Shown here one piece after another: positions 24,654 to 34,395 of a DNA stretch of 64,000 nucleotides. Position 1 is the stretch's first letter. Each line of letters begins with the position of its first letter. The stretch is from contig NZ_JAPEVI010000003.1 of assembly GCF_026240905.1 (NCBI RefSeq), positions 434,001-498,000 on the forward strand, given 5' to 3'. Origin of the DNA: Roseibium salinum. Its GTDB lineage: Bacteria; Pseudomonadota; Alphaproteobacteria; Rhizobiales; Stappiaceae. A program made the position numbers and the translations under genes. Under the pieces are notes generated by a model. The model was not told where the DNA came from. It searched no databases and saw only the letters and a program-made list of their open reading frames with translations.

Positions 24654-25064
24654 ATGGACCTGATCAAATCCCTGTTTGTTTCGGCAAGCGGCCTCAAGGC
24701 GCAAAACGGGCGCATGCGCATCATTGCGGAAAACATCGCCAACGCCAACTCGACCGGAAAGGCGCCGGGGGAAGAACCTTATCGCCGCAAAATCCCGACT
24801 TTCGAGGCGCAGTTCGACAAGGAACTCGGTGCGCAGAAGGTGGAGCTTGGCAAGATTGCCGAGGACCAGTCCGATTTCCCGTCCCACCACATGCCGGGCC
24901 ATCCGGCGGCCGATGAGAACGGATACGTGCTGCAGCCGAACGTGAATACGCTGATCGAGACGACCGACATGCGCGAGGCGCAGCGGTCCTATGAAGCCAA
25001 TCTGAACGTCATCGAAACCACGCGCCGGATGCTGCAGCGGACGATCGATATCCTGCGGGCGTGA
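24654..25064 (+). CDS. flgC: FlgC, proximal rod protein
   Basis: 136 residues. LIKSLFVSASGLKAQNGRMR, IIAENIANANSTGKAPGEEP and the C-terminal REAQRSYEANLNVIETTRRM are diagnostic for FlgC. The start ATG 24654 (MDLIKSL) follows AGGAAGG; an upstream in-frame ATG at 24618 adds 12 unconserved residues. Confidence 0.96.
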   Translation: MDLIKSLFVSASGLKAQNGRMRIIAENIANANSTGKAPGEEPYRRKIPTFEAQFDKELGAQKVELGKIAEDQSDFPSHHMPGHPAADENGYVLQPNVNTLIETTDMREAQRSYEANLNVIETTRRMLQRTIDILRA

Positions 25065-25099
25065 TCCGCAGCAACCAAACGTGAAAGGGAGTGGGGGTC

Positions 25100-25414
25100 A
25101 TGTCCACCGCGTCAATTGCAAGCAATGCCTATCAGATGGCCGCAAGACTGCAGCAGCAGGCACGTGCCGCCGAAGACGCGGGTGCCAAGCCGCAGGCGGT
25201 CGACTTCGGCCAGATGGTGCAGGAGGCGGTCGAGACGGTTGTCGACCAGGGCCGCAAGGCGGATGACAAGGCGGTCGGGCTGATCGAGGGCAGAACCGAC
25301 GTCGTCGACGTGGTGACCGCCATCGCCGAGACGGAAGTCGCCCTGGAAACCATGGTGGCGGTGCGCGACCGGGTCATTTCCGCCTATGAGGAAATCATGC
25401 GGATGCCGATTTGA
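25100..25414 (+). CDS. fliE: FliE, MS ring-rod junction protein
   Basis: 104 residues. The FliE pattern is seen in FGQMVQEAVETVVDQGRKAD and in DVVTAIAETEVALETMVAVR with DRVISAYEEIMRMPI at the end. It joins the MS ring to the rod and opens the export path. The ATG at 25100 follows GGGAGTGGGGG. Downstream, 25452-25499 holds an inverted repeat GCGAAATGC/GCATTTCGC before fliQ. Confidence 0.94.
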   Translation: MSTASIASNAYQMAARLQQQARAAEDAGAKPQAVDFGQMVQEAVETVVDQGRKADDKAVGLIEGRTDVVDVVTAIAETEVALETMVAVRDRVISAYEEIMRMPI

Positions 25415-25569
25415 TCTCTTCGGGACGAGGCACATTTCGCCCCTGGACGTCGTTGCGAAATGCTTGAAGTGGGCCACACTGCTGCGCATTTCGCGTCTCG
25501 CCATGAACGAAATGTGTCACGCCGGCACAATGGTTAAATCGTCACCACGACCTAGCGGAGGGCGCCTGA

Positions 25570-25836
25570 ATGACGGGCGGTGAAGTTCTCGACATCGGCA
25601 GGGAAGCGGTCTGGACGATGATCCTGGTCGCCGCGCCGGTGATGATCGTCGGCCTTCTCGTCGGCGTGGTCATCGCCCTGTTCCAGGCGCTGACCCAGAT
25701 TCAGGAAATGACGCTCGTTTTCGTGCCGAAGATCCTGGCGATTTTCGTGACGCTCCTCATCACCCTGCCGTTCATGAGCCAGTTGCTGGAGGCCTTCATG
25801 GGACGGGTGACGGAGATGATCCTGGCCACGAGTTAG
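25570..25836 (+). CDS. fliQ: FliQ, flagellar type III export gate protein
   Basis: 88 residues with two membrane segments (VWTMILVAAPVMIVGLLVGV; LVFVPKILAIFVTLLITLPF) flanking the conserved IALFQALTQIQEMTL loop. It assembles around FliP in the export gate and is followed 2 bases later by fliR. Confidence 0.96.
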   Translation: MTGGEVLDIGREAVWTMILVAAPVMIVGLLVGVVIALFQALTQIQEMTLVFVPKILAIFVTLLITLPFMSQLLEAFMGRVTEMILATS

Positions 25837-25838
25837 GG

Positions 25839-26612
25839 ATGACCATACAGCTCGATTTTCTGCCCGACGTCGCTGCCGCATTCCTGCTGATGTTTGCGCG
25901 CCTCGGCACGATGATCATGCTGCTGCCGGCGCTGGGGGAAAGCGTCATTCCGATGCGGTTCCGCCTGACGATCGCCCTGGCCCTGACCCTGGTGCTCTAT
26001 CCCGTCGGCGCGGGGCAGTATCCGGCGGAGCTGACCGCCAATCCGATGCGGCTGCTGGTGCTGCTCGGCGGGGAACTGGCCATCGGCTTCGGGATCGGCC
26101 TGTGCGCCAAGATGATCACCTCTGTCCTGCAGATCGCCGGCGTCATCATCGCAAACCAGTCCGGGCTGGCCTTCGCGCTCGGAACGGATATCGCCAATGA
26201 AGGGCAACAGGGCGCGCTCTACGGCAACTTCCTGTCGATCCTCGCCATGACGCTCGTATTCGTCACGGACACCCATTATCTTGTGATCGCCGCGCTCTAC
26301 GACAGTTTCACGATCTTTCCGCCGGGAAATCCGCTGCCGGTGGGCGATTTTTCCCAGAACGCGACGGAAACGGTGGCCCATGTGTTCTCGATCGCGACGC
26401 GCATGAGCGCGCCTTTCCTGGTTGTCGGACTGGTTTTCTATTTCGGCCTCGGCCTGCTCAACAAGCTGATGCCGCAGATGCAGATCTTCTTCATTGCCAT
26501 GCCCGTGAATATCGCGGTCGGGCTGTTCATGCTTATGGTGCTGATCACGACCCTGATGATGTTCTATCTGGAACATTTCAGGGAAGCGCTCGGCAAGTTC
26601 ATCCTGGGGTAG
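25839..26612 (+). CDS. fliR: FliR, flagellar type III export gate protein
   Basis: 257 residues with six or so membrane segments. MLLPALGESVIPMRFRLTIA, ELAIGFGIGLCAKMITSVLQ with IAGVIIANQSGLAFALGTDI, and the PFLVVGLVFYFGLGLLNKLM / MPQMQIFFIAMPVNI block are characteristic of FliR. It completes the FliP-FliQ-FliR gate. Confidence 0.97.
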   Translation: MTIQLDFLPDVAAAFLLMFARLGTMIMLLPALGESVIPMRFRLTIALALTLVLYPVGAGQYPAELTANPMRLLVLLGGELAIGFGIGLCAKMITSVLQIAGVIIANQSGLAFALGTDIANEGQQGALYGNFLSILAMTLVFVTDTHYLVIAALYDSFTIFPPGNPLPVGDFSQNATETVAHVFSIATRMSAPFLVVGLVFYFGLGLLNKLMPQMQIFFIAMPVNIAVGLFMLMVLITTLMMFYLEHFREALGKFILG

Positions 26613-26621
26613 CGCTGCGCG

Positions 26622-27701
26622 ATGGCGGACAATAGCGACGACTCGGAAAAGACAGAGGACCCCACGCACAAGCGCTTGAAAGAAGCGCATGACAAGGGGG
26701 ACGTACCGAAATCTCAGGAAGTCAGCACCTGGTTCACCCTGGCCGGGGCAACGCTGATGATCGCGATCTTCGCGCCGGGAACGGCCGCGGCGCTGAGCGA
26801 CCTTATGAAGGGCTACATGGAGCATGCCCACCAGATCCCCGTCGACGGCTATGCGCTGAGGGCGCTCTGGCGGGACACGGGACAGTCCGTCGCGCTGATC
26901 GTCGGCGTGCCGCTGCTGGGCCTCGTCCTGATGGCGGTGGCCGGCAACCTGGTTCAGCACCAGCCGTTGCTGACCGCCGAGACGATCAAGCCGAAACTTT
27001 CGAAGATTTCGCCGGCTTCCGGATTCAAGCGGCTGTTTTCGGCCGACAGTCTGGTAAACTTCGCCAAGGGGATGGTGAAGATCTCGGTCGTCGGGGCGGT
27101 CATGGTCGCGGTGTTGTGGCCGCACCGGGATGAAGCCGACGTGATGATCCATGCGGATACGCTGGTGATCCTGCAGGAGGCGCGTGTCCTGATCCTGCAG
27201 GTTCTGGCCGCGATCCTGGCGGTGATGACCGTTGTGGCGGCGGCCGATTTCATCTATCAGCGCAACAAGTGGTACAACAAGCAGAAGATGTCGCTGCGCG
27301 AGATCAAGGAAGAATACAAGCAGACCGAAGGTGACCCGCAGATCAAGGGCAAGATCCGGCAGCTGCGCATGGAGCGCTCGCGCAAACGGATGATGTCGTC
27401 GGTGCCGCAGGCCACCGTGGTGGTCACCAACCCGACCCACTATGCGGTGGCGCTGAAATATGATGAAGGTATGGGGGCACCGGTTTGCCTAGCCAAGGGC
27501 ACGGACGCCATTGCGCTCAAAATCCGTGAAGTTGCCAAGGAAAACGAGATCCCCGTGATCGAGAATCCGCCGCTTGCCCGGGCGCTTTATGCGACTGTCG
27601 AAATCGACAGGGAAGTGCCGGAGGAGCACTACAAGGCGGTTGCCGAGGTGATAGGCTTCGTGTTCCGGATGCGCAAGCGGGCGGCCTGGCGGGCGAACTA
27701 G
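26622..27701 (+). CDS. flhB: FlhB, export apparatus switch protein
   Basis: 359 residues. The hydrophilic N-terminus SEKTEDPTHKRLKEAHDKGD with VPKSQEVSTWF is followed by four membrane segments, then the cytoplasmic domain MSLREIKEEYKQTEGDPQIK. The autocleavage motif N-P-T-H occurs in VVVTNPTHYAVALKYDEGM, and IPVIENPPLARALYATVEID completes the family pattern. It switches export from rod/hook to filament substrates after NPTH cleavage. Confidence 0.97.
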   Translation: MADNSDDSEKTEDPTHKRLKEAHDKGDVPKSQEVSTWFTLAGATLMIAIFAPGTAAALSDLMKGYMEHAHQIPVDGYALRALWRDTGQSVALIVGVPLLGLVLMAVAGNLVQHQPLLTAETIKPKLSKISPASGFKRLFSADSLVNFAKGMVKISVVGAVMVAVLWPHRDEADVMIHADTLVILQEARVLILQVLAAILAVMTVVAAADFIYQRNKWYNKQKMSLREIKEEYKQTEGDPQIKGKIRQLRMERSRKRMMSSVPQATVVVTNPTHYAVALKYDEGMGAPVCLAKGTDAIALKIREVAKENEIPVIENPPLARALYATVEIDREVPEEHYKAVAEVIGFVFRMRKRAAWRAN

Positions 27702-27852
27702 GCCCGATGAGTGACACCGCCGGTTTGAATTGCGTCAAACGGGTGAATTTCAACAGGACTGGGCCTCATATCAGTTGAAATTGGATGGTAAGCACAGAAT
27801 GCTTACAAACGGCCGAAAGTTTTATCGAGATCGGGCCGGGGAGACAGGACTG

Positions 27853-30405
27853 ATGAGTGACATGGACGGGACGCCGAGCGGGCCGATGATAAGCCGCCCG
27901 GAGCGTTCCGGTAACATAGGCCTGCTGATAGGCTTGGCGCTATTGCTCGTCGGCGCGGCGGCTGCCTTTGCGGTGATGGACCGGGAGGTTGCGCAGCCGT
28001 TCATCCTGGCGCTGCTCGGCATTCTGGCCGTGGTGGGCGTGTTCTGCCTGTTTGCCGGCGCGATCGGTTTCCTGCGCATGTCCGCCCGCCCGGGCGAGGC
28101 CAATCCGCTTGCTTCCGCGTTCATGGACACTCTGGAAGACGGCGCGCTGATCACCGACCTGGAAGGCCGCCTCGTCTATGCCAACAAGGCCTATGCGGAC
28201 CTGACCGGCGCGGAGAGCGCTGCCGATATCCGGGTTGTCGAACGGGTGTTTTCCTCCGACCCGGATGCGGCCGATGCCATCTTCCGCCTGTCCCAGGCCA
28301 TGCGCGACGGCCGCAGGGCGCAGGAGGAAATCCGCATGCCGTTCCCGCTCGGCCGGGCGGAAGGTTCCGCGCGCTGGTACCGCGTGTCGGTGCGCCCGCT
28401 GCAGGTCTCCAAGGAGCGCGGCGGCGGCAAGCCCATGGCCGTCTGGCAACTGGCGGACATCACTCGCGACCGGGCGGAACAGGAAAACTCGTTTCAGGAA
28501 CTGCAGCGGGTCATCAACTTCCTTGATCATGCGCCGGCCGGTTTCTTTTCCTGCGATGCGGAAGGCCGCATCGTCTATCTGAACGCAACCCTTGCCGACT
28601 GGCTGGGCTACGACCTTGCCCAGTTCGACGCGGGGGACCTGGACCTCTCCAACATCGTGCGCGGCGACGGCACGGAGCTGATCCGCTCCGTGAAGGGTCA
28701 GGCGGGCGAGGTGAAGAGCGAGACCTTCGACCTCGACTTCGTCACCCGCAACGGCCGCGGGCTTCCCGTGCGCCTGCTGCATAGGGTGCCGTTCGGCGAG
28801 AACGGCCACGCCGGCGACAGCCGGACGCTGGTTCTGAACCGTTCCCGCGGCGAGGAGGCTTCCGAGGCGCTGAGAGCCGCGGAAGTGCGCTTTGCGCGCT
28901 TCTTCAACAACACGCCGATCGCCATTGCATCGCTTGACAAGGAGGGCCGGGTGCTGCGCACCAACGCGCCGTTCCTGAAACTGTTCGGAGCCGTCGATAC
29001 GGGGGACGAGTCGCCCAAGCTGGAGGCCTATGTCGCCGACAGCGGCCGCGGCGAGCTGGCCATGGCCCTGCGGGCCGCGGCGAACGGCATCGGCGAAATC
29101 GCACCGATCGACATTCCTCTGGTCGAAGGCAACGATCCGCGTTCGGCGACCTTCTATGTGTCCGCCGTGCAGGAGGGCGAGGGCGACGGCGAGGCGGCGA
29201 TCGTCTACGCGCTGGAAACCACCCAGCAGCGGGCCCTGGAGGCCCAGTTCGCGCAAAGCCAGAAGATGCAGGCGATCGGCCAGCTCGCCGGGGGTGTCGC
29301 ACACGATTTCAACAACGTGCTGACCGCCATCATCGGCTTTTCGGACCTGCTCCTGGCCAGCCACCGGCCCACCGACCCGTCCTTCCAGGACATCATGAAC
29401 ATCAAGCAGAACGCCAACCGCGCGGCCGGCCTCGTGCGCCAGTTGCTGGCCTTCTCGCGCCGCCAGACGCTGAGGCCGCAGCAGCTGGAACTCAACGACG
29501 TTCTGGCCGACCTTTCCATCCTGCTCGACCGGCTGCTCGGCGAAAAGGTGGAACTGAAGGTGGTGCATGGCCGCGACCTGTGGCCGGTCATGGCCGATCT
29601 CAACCAGTTGGAACAGGTGATCGTGAACCTGGCGGTGAACGCGGGCGACGCCATGCCGGAGGGCGGGCGCCTGACGATCCGCACGCGCAACGTGGGGCAG
29701 GCGGAAAGCACCCAGTTCGAAAACACCCGGGGCATGCCTCCGGGCGAATACACGCTGGTGGAGGTGGAAGACACCGGCCACGGCATGCCGCCGGAAATCA
29801 TGGAAAAGATCTTCGATCCGTTCTTCTCCACCAAGGAAGTGGGCAAGGGCACGGGGCTCGGCCTGTCGACGGTCTACGGCATCGTCAAGCAGACCGGCGG
29901 CTTCATCTTCTGCACGTCGGAAGTCGAAGCCGGAACGACGTTCCGCCTGTTCCTGCCGCGGCACATCCCGCAGGTGGTCGAGCAGAAGAAGATCGAGGTC
30001 AAGGAGAGCGAGCCGGAAAAGGTGAAGGACCTGACCGGCTCGGCATCGATCCTGCTGGTGGAGGACGAGGAGGCCGTGCGCGCCTTCGGCGCCCGCGCGC
30101 TCGCCTCCCGCGGCTACACGGTCTATGAGGCCTGCTCCGGCAACGAGGCGCTGGAAGTAATGGAGCAGACCGACGGCAAGATCGACCTCGTCGTCTCCGA
30201 CGTGGTCATGCCGGAAATGGACGGCCCGTCGCTGCTGGTCGAACTGCGCAAGACCCGCCCGGACCTGAAGATCATCTTCGTCTCCGGCTATGCGGAAGAC
30301 GCTTTTGAGGAAAACCTGCCGCCGGGCGAGAAATTCTACTTCCTGCCCAAGCCGTTCACGCTGAAACAGCTGGCGACGACGGTGAAGGACGTGTTGAGCG
30401 AGTAG
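27853..30405 (+). CDS. cckA: CckA, hybrid histidine kinase of the CtrA phosphorelay
   Basis: 850 residues. Two N-terminal membrane segments ([40 protein letters not shown]) precede PAS domains ([60 protein letters not shown]). The HisKA domain has the phospho-acceptor His in [20 protein letters not shown], followed by HATPase ([34 protein letters not shown]) and a C-terminal receiver ([14 protein letters not shown] ... [20 protein letters not shown]). In Caulobacter and rhizobia CckA phosphorylates CtrA and CpdR through ChpT. I chose ATG 27853; a longer in-frame extension to 27730 looks non-coding. It lies 150 bases after flhB, close to flagellar CtrA-type sites. Confidence 0.94.
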   Translation: MSDMDGTPSGPMISRPERSGNIGLLIGLALLLVGAAAAFAVMDREVAQPFILALLGILAVVGVFCLFAGAIGFLRMSARPGEANPLASAFMDTLEDGALITDLEGRLVYANKAYADLTGAESAADIRVVERVFSSDPDAADAIFRLSQAMRDGRRAQEEIRMPFPLGRAEGSARWYRVSVRPLQVSKERGGGKPMAVWQLADITRDRAEQENSFQELQRVINFLDHAPAGFFSCDAEGRIVYLNATLADWLGYDLAQFDAGDLDLSNIVRGDGTELIRSVKGQAGEVKSETFDLDFVTRNGRGLPVRLLHRVPFGENGHAGDSRTLVLNRSRGEEASEALRAAEVRFARFFNNTPIAIASLDKEGRVLRTNAPFLKLFGAVDTGDESPKLEAYVADSGRGELAMALRAAANGIGEIAPIDIPLVEGNDPRSATFYVSAVQEGEGDGEAAIVYALETTQQRALEAQFAQSQKMQAIGQLAGGVAHDFNNVLTAIIGFSDLLLASHRPTDPSFQDIMNIKQNANRAAGLVRQLLAFSRRQTLRPQQLELNDVLADLSILLDRLLGEKVELKVVHGRDLWPVMADLNQLEQVIVNLAVNAGDAMPEGGRLTIRTRNVGQAESTQFENTRGMPPGEYTLVEVEDTGHGMPPEIMEKIFDPFFSTKEVGKGTGLGLSTVYGIVKQTGGFIFCTSEVEAGTTFRLFLPRHIPQVVEQKKIEVKESEPEKVKDLTGSASILLVEDEEAVRAFGARALASRGYTVYEACSGNEALEVMEQTDGKIDLVVSDVVMPEMDGPSLLVELRKTRPDLKIIFVSGYAEDAFEENLPPGEKFYFLPKPFTLKQLATTVKDVLSE

Positions 30406-30424
30406 GAGGCTTTGTCTCCTCTCA

Positions 30425-30473
30425 CGTCATTCCAGATCTGCGCGCAGCCTTGCTGCACTTGTCTGGAATGACG
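30425..30473. repeat. dispersed palindromic repeat, family A, copy 1
   Basis: 12-bp perfect arms (cgtcattccaga/tctggaatgacg) flank a core with GATCTGCGCGCAGC and GCTGCACTTGTC. The same core recurs at 54594-54639. The hairpin sits between convergent cckA and the next gene and may also act as a bidirectional terminator. Confidence 0.82.
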
Positions 30474-30491
30474 GAGCCAGGGGGCTCCCGC

Positions 30492-31037
30492 TCACCAGCC
30501 CACCACGCTGAAATAGTAGACGTAGAACACGGCCCATAACGCCAGACTGATCCCCAGTTTCTGTGCCGCGGTGGGCCGTTCTCCGACCAGTCGCGACAGG
30601 CCCCAGGCCGCCACGCTCATCGCCACGAAGCGCGGCAGTCGTACGGCCGGTGAGAGCAGGGCGAACGTCAGCGGGCTGGTGCCGGAAAAGCTGGCTTCGG
30701 CGGCAAAGATCTTGTAAGGCACGCCGGAAAAGGCGCCGAGCAGCATGCCGTCGAAGAGGCCGTTGCGGAGAAGCTGCCGGACCGTCGCGAAACTCGCCTC
30801 CGATATTCCGGGAACATGCAGCAGTACGGCGCGGGTCGTCTCCGGCGCTTCATTGGCAAAGACCCACACCATGAGGCCGCCGCATGTGGCGGCAAGCGCC
30901 GCGACCACCGCAGCCCTCAGCGCCCTTGCGAGCGAGCTCAGCGCCAGACTGGTGAGCAGCACATCGGGCACGATGAAGAACAGCGTCGCCTCGGCAAAGC
31001 CCCAGAGGGCGGCATAAATATTACTCCCAGGGCGCAA
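30492..31037 (-). CDS. inner-membrane protein of the phospholipid cluster
   Basis: 181 residues, largely hydrophobic, with about five membrane segments (IYAALWGFAEATLFFIVPDV, LLTSLALSSLARALRAAVVA, AALAATCGGLMVWVFANEAP, LGISLALWAVFYVYYFSVVG). The N-terminal G-F-A-E-A-T-L-F-F-I-V-P-D-V pattern recalls small VTT/DedA-like or YqaA-type membrane proteins, but I cannot place it firmly. It overlaps the upstream acyltransferase gene by 17 bases, so a role in membrane lipid handling is inferred only from context. Confidence 0.6.
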   Translation of the reverse strand: MRPGSNIYAALWGFAEATLFFIVPDVLLTSLALSSLARALRAAVVAALAATCGGLMVWVFANEAPETTRAVLLHVPGISEASFATVRQLLRNGLFDGMLLGAFSGVPYKIFAAEASFSGTSPLTFALLSPAVRLPRFVAMSVAAWGLSRLVGERPTAAQKLGISLALWAVFYVYYFSVVGW

Positions 31038-31662
31038 AAGTCTTTTCCGTGGAGAGTTTCTTGAAGCGGTCCTGCAAGGCGCTCATAAAACGATTCCGGT
31101 CGCCGGCCCAAGTGATTGGTTCTCCGACGAAAATATCGCAGAAGAACGGCACCAGCAGGAAGGACCCCTTCGGCAGGGCCTTGCCGAGACCGTGAGTGAA
31201 GACGGGAACGACAGGGGCGTCGGGAAAGCGTTCGGTGAGATAGGAAACGCCTTTCTTGAGGTCGGTCATCGTCTCCGGCTCGCCGCGCGAGCCCTCCGGG
31301 AAGAGGATCAGGACCTTGCCCTCGCCAAGCGCCCGGTAGCAGCCCTCCAGCGGATCCGCCGCCTTGTCCGCCGCCTTTCCCTTGGCGCCCCGTTCCACCG
31401 GTATGATGCCGAGCACGCGTTCCGAGAGCCAGGCTTTTGCGGGCGAGGCGAAGAAATAGTCCGCCGCCGCGACGGGCTTGATGTCCTTCAGCTTCGACAA
31501 CGGCATCAGGGCCATCAGCACCATCGTGTCCAAATGGCTGTTGTGATTGGCGACGATGATCGCCGGGCCGTCCGCGGGCAGCAGTTCCTTGCGCCGCACG
31601 TTCAGCCCCAGAAGGAACAGTACGGCGACCTTTACGAAGATATAGAAGAGCTTCTGGAGCAT
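31021..31662 (-). CDS. PlsC-like 1-acylglycerol-phosphate acyltransferase
   Basis: 213 residues. Acyltransferase motif I N-H-x4-D (IIVANHNSHLDTMVLMALMP), motif II around the substrate site (LGIIPVERGAKGKA) and motif III F-P-E-G-S-R (LILFPEGSRGEPETMTDLKK, then KGVSYLTERFPDAPVVPVF) are all present. It transfers an acyl chain to lysophosphatidate or a related lipid at the inner membrane. It overlaps its downstream neighbour and follows the CdsA homologue by 16 bases. Confidence 0.88.
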   Translation of the reverse strand: MLQKLFYIFVKVAVLFLLGLNVRRKELLPADGPAIIVANHNSHLDTMVLMALMPLSKLKDIKPVAAADYFFASPAKAWLSERVLGIIPVERGAKGKAADKAADPLEGCYRALGEGKVLILFPEGSRGEPETMTDLKKGVSYLTERFPDAPVVPVFTHGLGKALPKGSFLLVPFFCDIFVGEPITWAGDRNRFMSALQDRFKKLSTEKTFAPWE

Positions 31663-31678
31663 GGGGGCAGTGTGCTCT

Positions 31679-32605
31679 CTAATAGTAGAAATACCGCGTG
31701 AAGTGGAAGAACAGCGGGGCGGTGTAGGTCAGGCTGTCGATGCGGTCCAGGATGCCGCCATGGCCGGGGATGAGGCTGCCGGTGTCCTTGACGCCGAGAT
31801 CGCGCTTGAGCGCCGAGACAGTCACGTCGCCTATGAAGCCGGCAACGGGAATGAGAAGGCCGGCCGCCGCAGCGTGGGCAAGGTCGAAGGGCGTGACAAG
31901 CGGCGCCGTCACGATCGCCAGGACGAAAGTGGTTGCGACGCCGCCCAGAAATCCTTCCCAGGTCTTGTTCGGGCTGACGCCGGGAATGATCTTCCGCCTG
32001 CCGAACATCTTGCCCCAGGTATACTGGGCGACGTCGTTGAACTGGGTGAGGAAGATCAGATAAAGCAGCAGACCCGGCCCGCCGGCGCTGCTCTCTTCCG
32101 TCGGCGGCAGGATCAGCAGGAAGGCCGCGTGGCTGATGGAAAAGACGCACAGCATCATGCCCCAGTTGAGCGTGCCGATCGCCCTCAGGAAACCGTCGGT
32201 CTTCTGTGTCATGAGGCTGGCGAAGGGCAGGAACAGGAACATGTAGACCGGGATGAACACCGCGAACATGCCGTAATAGCTGTCATAGACCCAGAAATAC
32301 TGAACCGGGATCGACAGATAGGCCCAGAAGAGCACCCGCCTGTCGGTCCGGCGGGTGGGGATCATGGAGAAGTATTCCTTCAGCGCCAGGAAGCTGACCA
32401 GACCGAAGACGATAATCGACAGTGTATTCGAGACCAGGAAGGAGATCGTGAAGATCGCCACCATGACCCACCAGCTCTGGGTGCGCTGGACAAGCTCGGT
32501 CACGGGCTTTTTCGAGCGCCTGGAAATCACGTAGACAATGACGCTGGCGGCAGCCAGCAGCGCCCAGATGCCGATCAGCGCCCAGTGGATCGTCTGCAGT
32601 GTCAT
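31679..32605 (-). CDS. phosphatidate cytidylyltransferase (CdsA family)
   Basis: 308 residues with about eight membrane segments. The CTP transferase 1 signature is visible near the C-terminus: SALKRDLGVKDTGSLIPGHG with GILDRIDSLTYTAP (S-x-x-K-R-x4-K-D-x6-P-G-H-G-G-x2-D-R-x-D). It converts phosphatidate and CTP to CDP-diacylglycerol. Clustered with an acyltransferase and a CDP-alcohol phosphotransferase rather than with the dxr/ispU/bamA set, it is probably a second CdsA paralogue, but the rest of the genome is not visible. It overlaps the upstream gene by 4 bases. Confidence 0.9.
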   Translation of the reverse strand: MTLQTIHWALIGIWALLAAASVIVYVISRRSKKPVTELVQRTQSWWVMVAIFTISFLVSNTLSIIVFGLVSFLALKEYFSMIPTRRTDRRVLFWAYLSIPVQYFWVYDSYYGMFAVFIPVYMFLFLPFASLMTQKTDGFLRAIGTLNWGMMLCVFSISHAAFLLILPPTEESSAGGPGLLLYLIFLTQFNDVAQYTWGKMFGRRKIIPGVSPNKTWEGFLGGVATTFVLAIVTAPLVTPFDLAHAAAAGLLIPVAGFIGDVTVSALKRDLGVKDTGSLIPGHGGILDRIDSLTYTAPLFFHFTRYFYY

Positions 32606-33213
32606 GCGGGGTCAAGCTCCTTGAGCGCCGCGCGGGCGCGGTTCCAGATGGTCAGCGCGGAAAGGGCGAGCCCCGCGCCGAAAAGGACCTGATAGAGAAG
32701 GGGAGACGTTAGCCCGAGCGCCATCAGAAACCCGCAGAGACCGAAAAGGGCCGCCCGGTCGCTCTTGCCGAAAGGGCCGTCATAGCGGCGGCCGGCGCCG
32801 ATCTGCACACCGACCACACCGGTCATCTCGCCGATGATCGCCAGCACCACGAGCCCGACCACAAGCGGGGCGGAGACGAAGGGCAGAGCGGCAAAGGGCA
32901 GGTAGAGCGCGGCGTCGGACAGGACGTCGCCGAGTTCGTTGAGGATCGCTCCGAGACTGGATTTCTGGTCGTGCTCGCGCGCCAGCATGCCGTCGATGGC
33001 GTTGAGACACATGCGGATGAAGAGGACGAGCGGCAGCAGGATCAGCGGCAGGAAAGCGCCCGGAAACAGCCAGAGCGCCGCGCCCTCCAGAACCGAAAAG
33101 CCGAGGGCTGCAAGCGTCACCTGATTGGCGGTAACGCCCCTTGCCGCAAGTGCGCGGCAGAGCGGGCGCAGCAGATCCTGAAAGCGGGATTTAAGCTGGT
33201 AAATGGTTGGCAT
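32602..33213 (-). CDS. CDP-alcohol phosphatidyltransferase family protein
   Basis: 203 residues with about six membrane segments. The catalytic motif D-G-x2-A-R-x8-G-x3-D-x3-D is complete: IDGMLAREHDQKSSLGAILN followed by ELGDVLSD. It displaces CMP from a CDP-lipid by an alcohol; the substrate cannot be read from sequence (PgsA-, PssA- or Pis-like options). The start is ATG 33213 (MPTIYQLKSRF). First gene of the four-gene minus-strand lipid cluster. Confidence 0.86.
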   Translation of the reverse strand: MPTIYQLKSRFQDLLRPLCRALAARGVTANQVTLAALGFSVLEGAALWLFPGAFLPLILLPLVLFIRMCLNAIDGMLAREHDQKSSLGAILNELGDVLSDAALYLPFAALPFVSAPLVVGLVVLAIIGEMTGVVGVQIGAGRRYDGPFGKSDRAALFGLCGFLMALGLTSPLLYQVLFGAGLALSALTIWNRARAALKELDPA

Positions 33214-33374
33214 ACATGAAACTTCCAAAAATGTTCGGGCAAGATACAGACAAAGCGGCGGGTGTGCACGGGAAATGGTTGCGGATGTGACGCAGACCGC
33301 TGTTTTCGGCTTTCCGTGAGGTTAGGTTGAGATCGACCCGTCGTGGGTCTCTCAGGACGAAGAGGGACGCTGTC

Positions 33375-34217
33375 ATGGTAATGCAGCCGTCGATTTTTGA
33401 ACAACAGTACAAGCCGATCATTGTCCATACGCTGAATGGAACGGAATTCATAAACGTACAGTCCTATCTCTCGGGCGAGCCGCGCAACAAGAAGTTCAAC
33501 GGCGCGGCCCTGCAGGATCTCAGGTGGTTCCTGACCAAGAAGGACAGGTACAAGGACGGCAGGAACGGCGCCGACAAGCATACCTGGGACGACAAGTCCG
33601 GACTGCTGGCGTTCGGCCTTGTCGGTTCCGACTATTTCAAGCCCTGGCTGTGGGTGGACATCACCTGGAAGGATCTGCAGCTCGGCTTCTACGGCAAGGG
33701 CACGCCGGACCGCATGCGCCGCATCCTCACGGTAATCGACTTCTACCTCAAGACCGCCGACATCAACCTCGGCCGCGTTCACTGGAACTACGTGATGGGC
33801 CTGCAGGACTATGCCAAGTGGTATCTCGGGCTGGACTGCAACGGCTTCACAGGCGCCTATCTGGAAAGCCAGTATCCATCACTCGGCATCAATGGCGGCG
33901 ACCACATCAACTATCTCGACGGCAAGCTGAAGAAGCGCGCGGGCGTTGCCGATGTCCGGGCGGGGGACATACTCAGCCGGGAAGGGAGCGGTGGCACGCG
34001 CCATGTCTCGATGGTGAATTCGGTCTCCGGCATGATCGGCCCCGGTGCCACGTCGGCGCAGGTGTCCATCACCCAGTCCGCCTCCAGTCTTGGCGGCCTC
34101 AACACGAAAACCTACACGCTGAAGATGATCGACGAGGGGCCGAAGGACAAGCCGCTGAAATGGGAACTGGCGGGCTACTACAAGTTCCACCACTGCCTGG
34201 CGCCGGAGCGGAAATAG
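33375..34217 (+). CDS. NlpC/P60-like (papain-fold) protein, divergent
   Basis: 280 residues with no signal peptide. Residues 153-158 read L-D-C-N-G-F, with Cys155 in the position of the NlpC/P60 nucleophile (D-C-S-G-F). R-A-G-D-I-L followed by G-G-T-R-H-V-S-M-V (His210) matches the catalytic-His strand. The N-terminal 130 residues (DLRWFLTKKDRYKDGRNGAD, KPWLWVDITWKDLQLGFYGK) are unfamiliar. A wall- or amide-bond-cleaving role is an inference from the Cys/His pattern. The start is ATG 33375, with AAGAGGG upstream. Confidence 0.55.
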   Translation: MVMQPSIFEQQYKPIIVHTLNGTEFINVQSYLSGEPRNKKFNGAALQDLRWFLTKKDRYKDGRNGADKHTWDDKSGLLAFGLVGSDYFKPWLWVDITWKDLQLGFYGKGTPDRMRRILTVIDFYLKTADINLGRVHWNYVMGLQDYAKWYLGLDCNGFTGAYLESQYPSLGINGGDHINYLDGKLKKRAGVADVRAGDILSREGSGGTRHVSMVNSVSGMIGPGATSAQVSITQSASSLGGLNTKTYTLKMIDEGPKDKPLKWELAGYYKFHHCLAPERK

Positions 34218-34395
34218 GGTGCAACCCGGATCGTGACGCGACCGGCAGGCTCGCGAAGGCGGGAACTATTCCCTGGTGCGCGTTCAGGTTGACTCTGGGG
34301 TAAGTGAAGTATCTGTGCAATTTACCGTGTCTCCAATACCAAAAATTAACGCGGGTGTTCAATATTTACCCGGAAACAACTCCGGCGGTAAAAAG

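Noticed and set aside
25833..27440. 535-codon minus-strand frame opposite fliR and flhB
   Set aside because: Antisense shadow, extremely rich in Arg/His/Gln/Asp with no family pattern.
27940..29964. 674-codon minus-strand frame opposite cckA
   Set aside because: Antisense shadow of cckA, which has complete kinase domains.
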